From Streptomyces roseirectus (GTDB taxonomy: Bacteria > Actinomycetota > Actinomycetes > Streptomycetales > Streptomycetaceae), in assembly GCF_014489635.1 (NCBI RefSeq), contig NZ_CP060828.1, positions 2,890,001 to 2,954,000 on the forward strand: DNA of 64,000 nt. The letters run 5' to 3'. The notes under the pieces are model-generated. The model made no database searches. It was not told where the DNA came from and was given only the letters and a program-made list of their open reading frames with translations. The translations under genes and the position numbers were made by a program. Positions 35,548 to 47,841 of this stretch are shown here, piece by piece; position 1 is the stretch's first letter, and each line of letters starts with the position of its first letter.

Positions 35548-38103
35548 TCAGCGCATCAACACCCCGCCCGCTTCGACCAGTTCGTCCGACGGCACCGCGA
35601 CGAGCCCCAACTCGGCGCCGGACGCGAGGAGCCGGTGCGACGGCAGCACCCGGACCGTGTACCCGAAGGGCCCCGTGCGGTCCAGGGAGAGCGGCCCCTC
35701 GTACGACCAACCCCCTTCGCCGTCGGGCCCGTTGACCGGTTTGAGGGGGACGGGTGTCGCGTCGGTGATGCGGTCCTCGGGGTCGACGCGGCCGGACAGC
35801 GCCTGGACCTGGACGTCGTCGGGACGCAGGTCGCCGAGGCGGACGCGGACGCGCAGGGCGAGGGTGGAGCCCAGCTCGGGGGTGGCGGAGGTGGTGGAGG
35901 TCTCGACGTGGTCGACGGCGACCCGGTGCCAGGACGCGCGCAACCTCCCCTTCCAGTCGGCGAGTTCACGGGCCTCGTCCCGGGTGAGCGCGCGGTGGGC
36001 GAGGGCGGCGGGGGTGTAGAGGCGGTCGACGTACTCGCGGACCATCCGGTCGGCGAGGAGCTTCGGGCCGAGTTTCGTGAGCGTGCGGCGGACCATCTCC
36101 GTCCAGCGGTCCGGGAGTCCGGCGGGGCCGCGCTCGTAGAAGCGGGGCGCGATGCGCTGTTCGAGGAGGTCGTAGAGGGCCGCCGCCTCGATGTCGTCGC
36201 GCCGGTCCTGCTCCATGGCATCACCGTCGGCCGTCGGGATCGCCCAGCCGAAGTCGGGCTCGAACCATTCGTCCCACCAGCCGTCCAGGACCGACAGGTT
36301 GAGGCAGCCGTTCAGCGCGGCCTTCATGCCGCTGGTGCCGCACGCCTCCAGTGGGCGCAGCGGGTTGTTGAGCCAGATGTCACAGCCGGGGTAGAGCTTG
36401 CGGGCCATCGCCATGCCGTAGTCGGGCAGGAACACGATGCGGTGGCGCACGCGCGGGTCGTCGGCGAACCGCACCAGCTCCTGGACGAGGCGTTTCCCGC
36501 CGTCGTCCGCCGGGTGCGCCTTGCCCGCGACGACGATCTGCACCGGGTGCTCGGGGTGCAGCAGGAGTTCCATCAGGCGGTCGCGGTCGCGCAGCATCAG
36601 TGTGAGGCGCTTGTAGGAGGGGACGCGGCGGGCGAACCCGATGGTCAGGACGTCGGGGTCCAACACCTTGTCGACCCAGCCGAGTTCGGCGTCGCCGGCG
36701 CCGCGCTGGCGCCAGGACGCGCGCAGCCTGGTCCGGACCTCGGTGACCAGTTGGCCGCGCAACTCGCGGCGCAGGGCCCAGAGTTGTTCGTCCGAGGCAC
36801 CGGCGGCGTCGCCCAGTTCCAGGACCTCCGGCGCCACCCAGGTCGGCGCGTGGACGCCGTTGGTGACGGACGTGATCGGCACCTCGTCCGCGTCGAAGCC
36901 CGGCCACAGACCGGCGAACATCTCCCGGCTGACGTTGCCGTGCAGCAGGGACACCCCGTTGGCCCGCCCGGCCAGCCTCAGCCCCATCACGGCCATGTTG
37001 AAGAGGTTGGGTTCGCCGCCGGGGTAGGTCTCCATGCCCAGGCTCAGCACGTCCTGCACGTCGATCGCGGGCAACTCGGCGCCGGGGCCGAAGTGGTGGG
37101 CGACCAGCTCCCGGTCGAACCGGTCGATGCCGGCCGGGACCGGCGTGTGGGTCGTGAACACCGTGCCCGCCCGGACGGCTTCAAGGCCGGCGGCGAACTC
37201 AAGGCCCTCGGCGCGCAGTTCGGCGATGCGTTCCAGGCCGAGGAACCCGGCGTGCCCCTCGTTGGTGTGGAACACCTCCGGCTCGGGGTGCCCGGTGATC
37301 CGGCAGTAGGCGCGCACCGCGCGCACCCCGCCGATGCCGAGCAGCATCTCCTGGAGCAGCCGGTGTTCGCTGCCGCCCCCGTAGAGCCGGTCGGTGACGC
37401 CGCGTTCGCCGGGGTCGTTCTCCTCGACGTCGGAGTCGAGCAGCAGCAGCGGGACGCGGCCGACCCGCGCGACCCAGACCCTCGCGCGCAGCAGCCGTCC
37501 GCCGGGCAGGGCGAGGCTGACGTGCGCCGGGGTGCCGTCGTCCTCCTGGAGCGGGGCGAGCGGGAGTTCGTGCGGGTCGAGGACCGGGTAGTGCTCCTGC
37601 TGCCAGCCGTCCCGGGAGAGGGTCTGCCTGAAGTAGCCGTGCCGGTACAGGAGTCCGACCCCGATCAGCGGGACGCCGAGGTCGCTGGCCGCCTTGAGGT
37701 GGTCGCCGGCGAGGATGCCGAGGCCGCCGGAGTACTGCGGGAGTGCGGCGGTGATCCCGAACTCGGGTGAGAAGTAGGCGACGGCGGACGGGAGTTCACC
37801 GGCCGTCCGCTGTTGCTGGTACCAACGCCCGTCGCTGACATAGGCGTCGAGGTCGCGGGCGGCCTCGTCGAGGCGGCGCACGAACTCTTCGTCGCCGGCG
37901 AGTTCGGTGAAGCGTTCGGCGCGCACTCCGCCGAGCAGGCGCACGGGGTCGGCCGTCGCGTCCCAGCGTCCGGGGTCCACCGACCGGAACAGTTCGCGTG
38001 TCCCGGGGTGCCACGACCACCTGAGGTTTCTCGCCAGCTCGGTCAACGGACGCAGGGTTTCGGGGAGTACGGGCCGGACGGTGAACCGACGGATCGCCTT
38101 CAC
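35548..38103 (-). CDS. glgP: Alpha-1,4-glucan phosphorylase GlgP
   Basis: The 851-residue GT35 enzyme releases glucose-1-phosphate from glycogen or linear alpha-glucan. GTG 38103 is preceded by GAGGTGG 3 bases away. The N-terminus VKAIRRFTVRPVLPETL and length match the actinobacterial phosphorylase branch, shorter in regulatory parts than animal enzymes. HTNEGHAGFL and VVAGKAHPAD line the active site. The PLP lysine lies in EACGTSGMKAALNGCLN. It is divergent from the subtilase and glgE-treS-pep2-glgB direction, the arrangement known from Streptomyces. It works with GlgX. Confidence 0.95.
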   Translation of the reverse strand: MKAIRRFTVRPVLPETLRPLTELARNLRWSWHPGTRELFRSVDPGRWDATADPVRLLGGVRAERFTELAGDEEFVRRLDEAARDLDAYVSDGRWYQQQRTAGELPSAVAYFSPEFGITAALPQYSGGLGILAGDHLKAASDLGVPLIGVGLLYRHGYFRQTLSRDGWQQEHYPVLDPHELPLAPLQEDDGTPAHVSLALPGGRLLRARVWVARVGRVPLLLLDSDVEENDPGERGVTDRLYGGGSEHRLLQEMLLGIGGVRAVRAYCRITGHPEPEVFHTNEGHAGFLGLERIAELRAEGLEFAAGLEAVRAGTVFTTHTPVPAGIDRFDRELVAHHFGPGAELPAIDVQDVLSLGMETYPGGEPNLFNMAVMGLRLAGRANGVSLLHGNVSREMFAGLWPGFDADEVPITSVTNGVHAPTWVAPEVLELGDAAGASDEQLWALRRELRGQLVTEVRTRLRASWRQRGAGDAELGWVDKVLDPDVLTIGFARRVPSYKRLTLMLRDRDRLMELLLHPEHPVQIVVAGKAHPADDGGKRLVQELVRFADDPRVRHRIVFLPDYGMAMARKLYPGCDIWLNNPLRPLEACGTSGMKAALNGCLNLSVLDGWWDEWFEPDFGWAIPTADGDAMEQDRRDDIEAAALYDLLEQRIAPRFYERGPAGLPDRWTEMVRRTLTKLGPKLLADRMVREYVDRLYTPAALAHRALTRDEARELADWKGRLRASWHRVAVDHVETSTTSATPELGSTLALRVRVRLGDLRPDDVQVQALSGRVDPEDRITDATPVPLKPVNGPDGEGGWSYEGPLSLDRTGPFGYTVRVLPSHRLLASGAELGLVAVPSDELVEAGGVLMR

Positions 38104-38355
38104 AATTCCACCTCGTCGCGCGTACGGAGGGGGACACACCGCGATGTGCGTCTCTTCGTCATGCTCTTCCTCGACGGTAATGGCTCCCCGGCGGCACGTC
38201 CGAAAAACACCGCGATCGTTCACCGGAACCGCTCCGACCGATATGGCCGATTCCCTCACCGCAGGCCACCTTGTGACTCCTCGCGGCGCACGAGAGGGTG
38301 CGGGCAAGGAGGCGCGTCCGGGCGCCGGGCTTGGAGGGGGCGGGAGTTGACGGGA

Positions 38356-38564
38356 CTCAGAGCCTGTGTCACATCCCTGGTCGGATCAGCGCGCGTCGTC
38401 TGGTGCGTGCGATCGCAAGGCGCCGGACCGCCCGCGATGGGGGTGCCCCCTGGTCGAGCGAAGTCGAGAGCTTGGGGGAGGAGTCACGTGGGCGGTCCGG
38501 CAACGCCGCGAGCGTGCGTGCCAGGCGGCGGGCGCCCGGCCGGGGATGTGACACAGGCTCTGAG
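38356..38564. mobile_element. MITE-like element with 25-bp terminal inverted repeats
   Basis: The element is 209 bp. Its ends read CTCAGAGCCTGTGTCACATCC... (38356-38380) and the inverse at 38540-38564, with 24 of 25 bases matching. The arms continue as imperfect complements (GCGCCGGACCGCCC at the left, GGGCGGTCCGGC at the right), so the whole can fold into one long hairpin. The centre contains GGGGGTGCCCCC followed by CTGGTCGAGCGAAGTCGAGAG, which I recall as a sequence dispersed widely in Streptomyces genomes. There is no transposase gene. It lies across the 5' end of the subtilase gene. Confidence 0.8.
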
Positions 38565-39729
38565 GCGGGGCGGGGTCCTCGCGGCGGCGGTGCTGGCGGT
38601 GACGGTGGCGACGGCGGTCCCCGCGCACGCCGGGCCGGCCGTGCCGGAGGGCGTCGTCATGGGCGCCGGTGACGCCGGTGCGGTGGACGGGAGTTATCTG
38701 GTCCAGCTCAGACCGGGCACCACCGTCGAGGCGGGCCGCGCGATCGCCGCCCGGTACGGCGCGCGCGTGACCCACGCGTACGGCACGGTCCTCGACGGCT
38801 TCGCCGTGCACGCCGACGCCCGCGCGGCCCGGCGGCTCGCGGCCGATCCGGGGGTCGCGTCGGTCGTCCAGGACACCCGCGTCAGAGCCGAGGGCTCGAC
38901 GTCGAGTTGGGGGCTCGACCGCGTCGACCAGCCGTCGCTCCCGCTGGACGGCACCTACCGCGCGCCCGCGTCGCAGGGGGCGGGGGTCACGGTGTACGTG
39001 CTCGACACGGGCGTCCGGATCAGCCACCAGGAGTTCGCGGGGCGCGCGCGGCACGGCTGGGACTTCGTCGGGGGCGACGGGGACGCGGGGGACGGCAACG
39101 GGCACGGGACGCATGTCGCCGCGACGGTCGCGGGGTCCTCGCTCGGGGTCGCGCGCAGGGCGCGGGTCGTCTCGGTGCGCGTCCTGGACGACTCCGGCGG
39201 CGGGACCATCGCGCGGACGATCGCCGGGATCGACTGGGTGACCCGGCACGCGAGGAAGCCCGCCGTCGCCAACCTGAGCCTGGGCGGGCCGGCGAACGCG
39301 GCGCTCGACGCGGCCGTCCGCACCTCGATCCGGGCCGGGGTGACGTACACGGTCGCGGCGGGCAACGAGGGGCGGCCGGCCGGGGCGTACTCGCCGGGGC
39401 GGGTGCGGGAGGCGGTGACGGTCGGGGCGACCGACCGCGGGGACACGCGGCTCGCCCGGTCGAACCACGGGCCGCCGCTCGACCTGTTCGCGCCGGGCGG
39501 TTCGATCGTGTCCGCGTCGCACGCGAGCGACACCGGGCGGGCGGTGTACTCGGGCACGTCGATGGCGGCGCCGTACGCGGCGGGCGCGGCGGCGCTGTAT
39601 CTGGCGGATCACCCGGAAGCCGCGCCCGCCGAGGTCGCCGGGGAACTCGCGCGGAACGCGGTGAACGGGAAGGTTTCCGGCCGTGGAGCGGGTTCGCCGG
39701 ACAAACTCCTCCAGGTTCCGGCGCCTTGA
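38548..39729 (+). CDS. Secreted subtilisin-like serine protease (S8 family)
   Basis: The precursor has about 393 residues. GTG 38548, inside the right terminal repeat of the MITE, gives a normal signal peptide (TQALRRGGVLAAAVLAVTVATAVPAHA). An I9 propeptide follows (SYLVQLRPGTTVEAGRAIAARY). The catalytic triad is Asp 153 (VYVLDTGVRISH), His 186 (GNGHGTHVA) and Ser 338 (YSGTSMAAPYAAG), with the oxyanion Asn in TVAAGNEG. The frame is also open through the MITE back to TTG at 38347, which has a good GGAGG-rich ribosome site. Without the MITE this would read TTG ACG GGA CTx AGG CGG GGC, a plausible ancestral start. The exact present start is uncertain. Confidence 0.85.
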   Translation: MTQALRRGGVLAAAVLAVTVATAVPAHAGPAVPEGVVMGAGDAGAVDGSYLVQLRPGTTVEAGRAIAARYGARVTHAYGTVLDGFAVHADARAARRLAADPGVASVVQDTRVRAEGSTSSWGLDRVDQPSLPLDGTYRAPASQGAGVTVYVLDTGVRISHQEFAGRARHGWDFVGGDGDAGDGNGHGTHVAATVAGSSLGVARRARVVSVRVLDDSGGGTIARTIAGIDWVTRHARKPAVANLSLGGPANAALDAAVRTSIRAGVTYTVAAGNEGRPAGAYSPGRVREAVTVGATDRGDTRLARSNHGPPLDLFAPGGSIVSASHASDTGRAVYSGTSMAAPYAAGAAALYLADHPEAAPAEVAGELARNAVNGKVSGRGAGSPDKLLQVPAP

Positions 39730-39747
39730 TGAAGGAGTGACGCGGCC

Positions 39748-39771
39748 GTCGCCGTTCCCCCGAACGGCGGC
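39748..39771 (+). terminator. Hairpin after subtilase gene
   Basis: The 8-bp perfect stem CGCCGTTC / GAACGGCG, extended by two weaker pairs, has a four-C loop. It begins 19 bases after the stop. Confidence 0.6.
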
Positions 39772-39953
39772 ACTCCGGGGTATCGAAGTACGCGCGAGTA
39801 GTTAGCTGCGCGCCGGATTGCTCACCCGAATAGGGTGGGAAGGCTCCTTCGGTATTACCCCGGTCATCCTCAGGTACCCGACTCGCATCACCCCGCAGGC
39901 TCACCTCCCCACACACTTCCGCCCACCCTTCGTTGACGCGGACAGGAGCGGTC

Positions 39954-42004
39954 ATGCCCGCCACACAACGCCCGTCGGCACCCCCGACACCCCGTCCCGC
40001 GCCGGAGCGATCCTCCGGCTCCGAAACAGCCCCCCGGTCACCGGGCACACCGCCCCCGGTGACCGGCCGGATACCCGTGCTGGACGTCCGTCCGGTCGTC
40101 CAGCGGGGCCGCAGGCCCGCCAAGGCGGTCGCCGGCGAGACCTTCGAGGTCTCGGCGACCGTCTTCCGCGAGGGCCACGACGCCGTGGCCGCCAATGTCG
40201 TACTCAAGGACCAGGAGGGCAATCCCGGTCCCTTCACCCCGATGCGGGAACTCGCCCCCGGCACCGACCGGTGGGGCGCCGAGGTCACCCCGGACGCGCC
40301 CGGCCTGTGGAGCTACGCCGTCGAGGCGTGGAGCGACCCGGTGTCGACCTGGCGGCACCACGCCCGGATCAAGATCCCGGCCGGGATGGACGTCGACCTG
40401 GTCCTTGAGGAGGGGGCGCGCCTGTACGAGCGCGCGCCGGTCTCCTCGGCCGTCCTGGACGCCGCCGTCGTGGCTCTCAGGGACGACACCCTCACCCCCG
40501 CCGAACGACTGCGCGCCGCCCTCACCCCCGAGGTCGACGCGGTCCTCGCCGCCCATCCCCTGCGCGAACTGGTCACCTCCTCCGAGGAGTTGCCGCTGCT
40601 CGTGGAGCGGGAGCGGGCCCTGTTCGGCTCCTGGTACGAGTTCTTCCCGCGCTCGGAGGGCACGCCCGAGGAACCGCACGGCACGTTCCGCACGGCGGCA
40701 CGCAGGCTCCCGGCCATCGCCGCGATGGGCTTCGACGTCGTCTACCTGCCCCCGGTCCACCCCATCGGGACGACGTTCCGCAAGGGCCGCAACAACTCCC
40801 TCACGCCCACACCGGACGACGTCGGCGTGCCGTGGGCGATCGGTTCCCCGGAGGGCGGCCACGACGCCGTGCACCCGGCGCTGGGCACGCTCGACGACTT
40901 CGCGTGGTTCGTGAACAGGGCCGGTGAGCTGGGCCTTGAGGTCGCGCTCGACTTCGCGCTCCAGTGCTCGCCGGACCATCCGTGGGTCCAGAAGCACCCG
41001 GAGTGGTTCCACCACCGCCCTGACGGCACGATCGCGTACGCCGAGAACCCGCCGAAGAAGTACCAGGACATCTACCCCATCGCGTTCGACGCGGACATGG
41101 ACGGCCTGGTCGCGGAGACCCTGCGGATACTGCGGCACTGGATGGGGTACGGCGTGCGGATCTTCCGCGTCGACAACCCCCACACGAAACCGGTGGTGTT
41201 CTGGGAGCGGGTGCTCGGCGAGATCGCCCGCACCGACCCGGACGTGATCTTCCTCGCGGAGGCGTTCACCCGGCCCGCGATGATGCGCACGCTCGGCGAG
41301 ATCGGCTTCCAGCAGTCGTACACCTATTTCACCTGGCGCAACACGAAGGCCGAACTCACCGACTATCTCACCGAGTTGTCGCGGGAGACGGCGGCCTCGA
41401 TGCGGCCGAACTTCTTCGTCAACACCCCGGACATCCTGCACGAATACCTCCAGCACGGCGGGCGTCCGGCGTTCGAGGCGCGGGCGGTGCTGGCGGCGAC
41501 GCTCTCGCCGTCGTGGGGCGTCTACAGCGGCTACGAACTGTGCGAGAACACACCGGTGCGGCCGGGCAGCGAGGAGTACCTGGACTCGGAGAAGTACCAA
41601 CTCAGGCCGCGTGACTGGGAGTCGGCGCCGAGCATCGCGCCGCTGCTCACCCGCCTGAACGAGATCCGGCGGGCGAGCCCGGCCCTGCGGCAGCTGCGGA
41701 ACCTGCGCTTCCACCACGCCGACCAGGACGCGGTGATCGCCTACTCGAAGACGTCGGGCCCGAACACGGTGGTGACGGTCGTCAACCTCGACCCCCACCA
41801 CACCCAGGAGGCCACGGTCTCGTTGGACATGCCGGCCCTCGGCCTGGACTGGCACGAGCCGGTGCCGGTGCGCGACGAGCTGACCGGCGAGACCTATCAC
41901 TGGGGCAGGGCCAACTACGTACGCCTGGAACCGGGTTCCCGGCCGGCGCATGTGCTGACGGTCCTGCGACCGTCCCACCCGCAGAACGGAGGGTCAGCCA
42001 CCCG

Positions 42005-42008
<4 letters not shown>
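39954..42008 (+). CDS. glgE: Maltosyltransferase GlgE (maltose-1-phosphate : alpha-1,4-glucan)
   Basis: The 684-residue GH13_3 enzyme extends alpha-1,4-glucan using maltose-1-phosphate. ATG 39954 has AGGAG 5 bases upstream. After a roughly 40-residue Pro-rich N-terminus come the dimer/N-terminal domain (IPVLDVRPVVQRG) and the catalytic domain with VYLPPVHPIGTTFRKGRNN. The nucleophile Asp is at about 407 (RIFRVDNPHTKP), the acid/base Glu is in IFLAEAFTRP, and KYQDIYPIAF is in the substrate channel. First gene of the glgE-treS-pep2-glgB operon; it overlaps treS by 4 bases. Confidence 0.96.
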
Positions 42009-43705
<1,697 letters not shown>

Positions 43706-43732
43706 AGCCTGTGGCCGAGAGGCCCCGGAACT

Positions 43733-43764
43733 CCGGGCGGGGCGGTTTCCGCCGTCCCGCCCGG
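43733..43764 (+). terminator. Hairpin between treS and pep2
   Basis: The stem CCGGGCGGG / CCCGCCCGG is extended by GCGG/CCGT pairs to about 13 bp with a short TTCC loop. It sits 27 bases after the treS stop and 76 before pep2. It could be a partial terminator or an RNA stability element that sets lower pep2-glgB expression. Confidence 0.55.
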
Positions 43765-43840
43765 GGCACGCATCAGTAACACCCCTACCCCCTGGGCCCG
43801 TTCGGTTCCCCGTCCGGTTCTCCGGGGAAAGGACGACGTC

Positions 43841-45397
43841 ATGGCGGACACGGCTCTGCGTCCCGGCCCCGACCTGCTCACGTCGCTGGGCCCCCTCCTA
43901 CGCGAATGGCTGCCCCGGCAGCGGTGGTTCGCCGGGAAGGGCCTCCCGGTGACCGGTTTCACGCCGGTCTCGGTGACCGAACTCCTGCCCGCGGGCGGCC
44001 GGTTGTCCCTCCACCACGTCCTCGCCCGCGCGCAGCAGGGCGACGGGCCCGGCGACTGCTACCAACTCCTCATCGCCGCGCGCGAGACGCTGCCGCCGCA
44101 CCTCGGGCCCGCCCGGATCGGCGAGGTCGACGGCCGCACCTACTACGACGCCCTCCACGACCCCTGGCCCGCCGAGATCCTGCTCGAAGCGGTCCGCGCC
44201 GACGCCCGGGTGGGCGCGCTGCGGTTCTCCCGGGTGCCGGGCGCCCAGATCCGCCCGGGGCTCGTCCCCCGCGTGGTCACCGCCGAGCAGTCCAACTCCT
44301 CGGTGATCTACGGAGATACGTTCATCCTCAAGGTCCTGCGGCGCGTCGTCCCCGGCGTCAACCCCGACCTCGAGCTCCCCCTCGCGCTGGCCCGCGAGAA
44401 CTGCGACCGGGTACCGGGCCCCGTCGGCTGGCTCGGCGCCGAGGTGTCCGGGGAGGGGTGGGTGCTGGGGGTCGTCCAGCAGTACGTGGCGGGGGCCGTG
44501 GACGGGTGGGAACTGGCACTCCAAGGGGTGGGGAAGGAGTCGGGGGAGAACGGGGAGTGGGAGAGCGAGGGGTGGGCGGCCGAGGAGTGGGGGTTCGACG
44601 AGGGACCAGAGGCCGACGGGTTCGGCGAACCCGGCGCGTTCAGCGAACCCGGTGCGTTCAGCGGACGCCAAGACCCCGCCCACCGCCACGAGTTCAGCCC
44701 CCGCCGCCCCCGTCACCCCCGTCCCGTCCCCTTCGTCGAGGACGCCCGCGCCCTCGGGCGGGCCACGGCCGAGGTGCACCGAGCACTTGCCCGTGCCCTC
44801 CCGACCGTCACCCTCGGGCACGTCCAACTGGAGCCGCTGGTCGCGGGGATGACCGCGCGGCTGGCGGCGGCCGTGCAGGCGGTGCCGTCGCTGCGGCCGT
44901 ACGAGGAGGGCCTGCGCACGGCGTTCGCGGCGCTCGGGGAACTCGCCGCCGAGGGCCACACCTGGACCGCCCAGCGCATCCACGGCGACCTGCACCTCGG
45001 CCAGTGCCTGCGCACGCCCGCCGGGAAGTGGCTGCTGATCGACTTCGAGGGCGAGCCCGCACGCCCGCTCGCGGAACGCCGGATGCCCCAGCCGGCGGTC
45101 CGGGACGTCGCCGGGATGCTCCGGTCGTTCGACTACGCCGCGTACACGGCGGAACCCCCCGCCCCGGACTGGGCGGCGGCCTGCCGGGCGGCCTACTGCT
45201 CCGGGTACGCGGAGGCGGGCGGCGCCGACCCGCGCACCGATCCCGTCCTGCTGCGCGCGTACGAGACCGACAAGGCCGTCTACGAGGTGGTGTACGAGGC
45301 CCGTAACCGCCCCGACTGGCTCCCGGTCCCCCTCTCGGCGATCCGCAGGCTCGCCGCCCACGATTCCCCGCTCACCCCCAGGAGGCCCCGCCCGTGA
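43841..45397 (+). CDS. pep2: Maltokinase Pep2 with acidic/low-complexity insertion
   Basis: The 518-residue protein is longer than usual maltokinases (about 450). It phosphorylates maltose to maltose-1-phosphate for GlgE. The N-terminal cap starts [28 protein letters not shown]. The kinase core has the catalytic HGDLHLGQ loop and the metal-binding [13 protein letters not shown]. Residues about 229-295 are an insertion rich in Glu, Gly and Trp, then Arg/Pro/His ([18 protein letters not shown], with [12 protein letters not shown] repeated), between the two kinase lobes. ATG 43841 follows GGGGAAAGG. GTGA overlap with glgB. Confidence 0.94.
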   Translation: MADTALRPGPDLLTSLGPLLREWLPRQRWFAGKGLPVTGFTPVSVTELLPAGGRLSLHHVLARAQQGDGPGDCYQLLIAARETLPPHLGPARIGEVDGRTYYDALHDPWPAEILLEAVRADARVGALRFSRVPGAQIRPGLVPRVVTAEQSNSSVIYGDTFILKVLRRVVPGVNPDLELPLALARENCDRVPGPVGWLGAEVSGEGWVLGVVQQYVAGAVDGWELALQGVGKESGENGEWESEGWAAEEWGFDEGPEADGFGEPGAFSEPGAFSGRQDPAHRHEFSPRRPRHPRPVPFVEDARALGRATAEVHRALARALPTVTLGHVQLEPLVAGMTARLAAAVQAVPSLRPYEEGLRTAFAALGELAAEGHTWTAQRIHGDLHLGQCLRTPAGKWLLIDFEGEPARPLAERRMPQPAVRDVAGMLRSFDYAAYTAEPPAPDWAAACRAAYCSGYAEAGGADPRTDPVLLRAYETDKAVYEVVYEARNRPDWLPVPLSAIRRLAAHDSPLTPRRPRP

Positions 45398-47799
45398 CGT
45401 CCGGCGCGCCGAACCCCGTACCGAACCCGAAGAAGAAGGCGGTCGCGAAGAAGACGGCGACGGCGAAGAAGGCGGCCACGGAGCAGCCCCGCGCGAAGAA
45501 GACCGCCGCGAAGAAGAGCACGGCGGAGAAGAGCACGCCGTCGCGGAAGCAGCCCGCCCAGCAGCCCCCCGCCACACCGGCCGCCCCAACCCCAGCCCCG
45601 CCCCAACCCCCCTTCGACCCCGCCGCCCCCTCCCCCGACCGCGATCGTCTCCTCACCGGCACCCACCACGACCCCCACTCGGTCCTGGGCCCGCACCCCA
45701 CCCCCACCGGCGAGACGGCCCTGCGCGCCTTCCGCCCCTTCGCCCGCGCGGTCACGGCCGTCACGGACGACGGCCTGCGCCACCCCCTGAAGGACGACGG
45801 CGACGGCTTCTTCTCGGTGCTCCTGCCGAGCGCGACACCGCCACCGGCGACGACCGCGTACCGCCTGACGGTCGAGTACGAGGGGACGACGCACGAGACG
45901 CACGACGCGTACCGTTTCCCGCCCACGCTGGGCGAGTTGGACCTGCACCTGATCGGCGAGGGCCGGCACGAGCAGTTGTGGACGGCGCTCGGCGCGCACC
46001 CGGTGACCAGGGACGGCGTCACCGGCACCCGCTTCGCGGTGTGGGCCCCGAACGCGCGGGGCGTCCGCGTCGCCGGCACCTTCAACTTCTGGGACGGCAC
46101 CGGCTTCCCGATGCGCTCACTGGGCTCGACCGGCGTGTGGGAGCTGTTCGTGCCCGGCATCGGCGAGGGCGAGCTGTACAAGTTCGAGATCACCCGCCCC
46201 GACGGTTCGAGGACGCTGCGCGCCGACCCGATGGCCCGCCGCACCCAGACCCCGCCGGACACGGCGTCGGTCGTCACGGCGTCCACCTACGCCTGGGGCG
46301 ACGACGACTGGATGGCGCACCGCGCGGACACCCCCGTCCACGAGGCCCCGTTCTCGGTGTACGAGGTCCATCTCCCGTCCTGGCGACCGGGGTTGACGTA
46401 CCGTCAACTCGCCGACCAGCTTCCGGGGTACGTGAAGGACCTGGGCTTCACGCACGTCGAGTTCCTGCCCGTCGCCGAGCACCCGTTCGGCGGCTCGTGG
46501 GGCTACCAGGTCACCGGCTTCTACGCGCCCACGGCCCGCCTGGGCACCCCGGACGACTTCCGGCACCTGGTGGACGCCCTGCACCGGTCCGGCATCGGCG
46601 TCCTCATGGACTGGGTCCCGGCCCATTTCCCGCGCGACGACTGGGCGTTGGCCGAGTTTGACGGGCGTCCGCTGTACGAGCACGAGGACCCGCAGCGCGC
46701 GGCGCATCCCGACTGGGGGACGCTGGAGTTCGACTACGGCCGCCGCGAGGTGCGCAACTTCCTGGTGGCGAACGCCGTCTACTGGTGCGAGGAGTTCCAC
46801 ATCGACGGGCTGCGCGTGGACGCGGTCGCCTCGATGCTGTACCTGGACTACTCGCGCGAGCCGGGCCAGTGGTCGCCGAACGCGTACGGCGGCCGGGAGA
46901 ACCTGGACGCGGTGGCGTTCCTCCAGGAGATGAACGCGACGGTGTACCGGCGGTGTCCGGGGGTCGTGACGGTCGCCGAGGAGTCGACCGCGTGGGACGG
47001 CGTGACGCGGGCGACGGACTCCGGGGGCCTGGGTTTCGGCCTGAAGTGGAACATGGGCTGGATGCACGACTCGCTGGGCTACATGGCCCACGACCCGGTC
47101 CACCGCTCCTACCACCACGGCGAGATGACGTTCTCGATGGTGTACGCGTACAGCGAGAACTACGTGTTGCCGATCTCGCACGACGAAGTGGTGCACGGCA
47201 AGCGGTCGTTGGTGTCGAAGATGCCGGGCGACTGGTGGCAGCAGCGGGCCAACCTGCGCGCCTACCTCGCCTTCATGTGGGCCCACCCCGGCAAGCAACT
47301 CCTGTTCATGGGGCAGGAGTTCGCGCAGGGCGCGGAGTGGTCGGAGGCGCACGGCCCGGACTGGTGGCTGCTGGATCCGGCGTACGGCGCGGAGTCGGAC
47401 CACCGGGGTGTGCGGGACCTGGTCCGCGACCTCAACGCGCTGTACCGGTCGAGTCCGGCGCTGTGGCAGCGCGACACGACCCCGGACGGCTTCGAGTGGA
47501 TCGTGGGCGACGCGGCCGACGACAACGTCTTCGCCTTCCTGCGCAGGGCCGCCGACGGCACCCCGCTCCTCGCGGTCACCCACCTCTCCCCCGCCGTCCG
47601 CCACGACTACCGCCTCGGCGTCCCCGACTCGGTCCCGGCCTGGCAGGAGGTCCTGAACACCGACGCGCCCGGGTACGGCGGCAGCGGCGTCACCCACGCC
47701 GACGCGGTGAAGCCGGAGGCGACACCGTGGCACGGCCGCCCGGCGTCCCTGACCCTGACGCTGCCCCCGCTGGGGACGGTGTGGCTGCGCCCGGCGTGA
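45394..47799 (+). CDS. glgB: 1,4-alpha-glucan branching enzyme GlgB with lysine-rich N-terminal tail
   Basis: The protein has 801 residues. Residues about 12-55 are Lys/Ala-rich ([31 protein letters not shown]), followed by a Pro/Ala stretch to about 75. The enzyme proper begins [17 protein letters not shown], with N1 and CBM48 domains ([25 protein letters not shown]) and the GH13_9 barrel. Catalytic residues are the Asp in [12 protein letters not shown], the Glu in TVAEESTAW and the Asp in [10 protein letters not shown]. It forms alpha-1,6 branches on the GlgE product. The tail is histone-like in composition and is not needed for catalysis in the family. Confidence 0.96.
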   Translation: MTSGAPNPVPNPKKKAVAKKTATAKKAATEQPRAKKTAAKKSTAEKSTPSRKQPAQQPPATPAAPTPAPPQPPFDPAAPSPDRDRLLTGTHHDPHSVLGPHPTPTGETALRAFRPFARAVTAVTDDGLRHPLKDDGDGFFSVLLPSATPPPATTAYRLTVEYEGTTHETHDAYRFPPTLGELDLHLIGEGRHEQLWTALGAHPVTRDGVTGTRFAVWAPNARGVRVAGTFNFWDGTGFPMRSLGSTGVWELFVPGIGEGELYKFEITRPDGSRTLRADPMARRTQTPPDTASVVTASTYAWGDDDWMAHRADTPVHEAPFSVYEVHLPSWRPGLTYRQLADQLPGYVKDLGFTHVEFLPVAEHPFGGSWGYQVTGFYAPTARLGTPDDFRHLVDALHRSGIGVLMDWVPAHFPRDDWALAEFDGRPLYEHEDPQRAAHPDWGTLEFDYGRREVRNFLVANAVYWCEEFHIDGLRVDAVASMLYLDYSREPGQWSPNAYGGRENLDAVAFLQEMNATVYRRCPGVVTVAEESTAWDGVTRATDSGGLGFGLKWNMGWMHDSLGYMAHDPVHRSYHHGEMTFSMVYAYSENYVLPISHDEVVHGKRSLVSKMPGDWWQQRANLRAYLAFMWAHPGKQLLFMGQEFAQGAEWSEAHGPDWWLLDPAYGAESDHRGVRDLVRDLNALYRSSPALWQRDTTPDGFEWIVGDAADDNVFAFLRRAADGTPLLAVTHLSPAVRHDYRLGVPDSVPAWQEVLNTDAPGYGGSGVTHADAVKPEATPWHGRPASLTLTLPPLGTVWLRPA

Positions 47800-47841
47800 C
47801 CGAAGGCCGGCGTGACCGAAGCCGGCGCATCTGAGCGAGCG

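Noticed and set aside
38366..38554. Two 61-codon ORFs on opposite strands inside the MITE
   Set aside because: Mirror-image frames produced by the inverted-repeat structure; no coding character.
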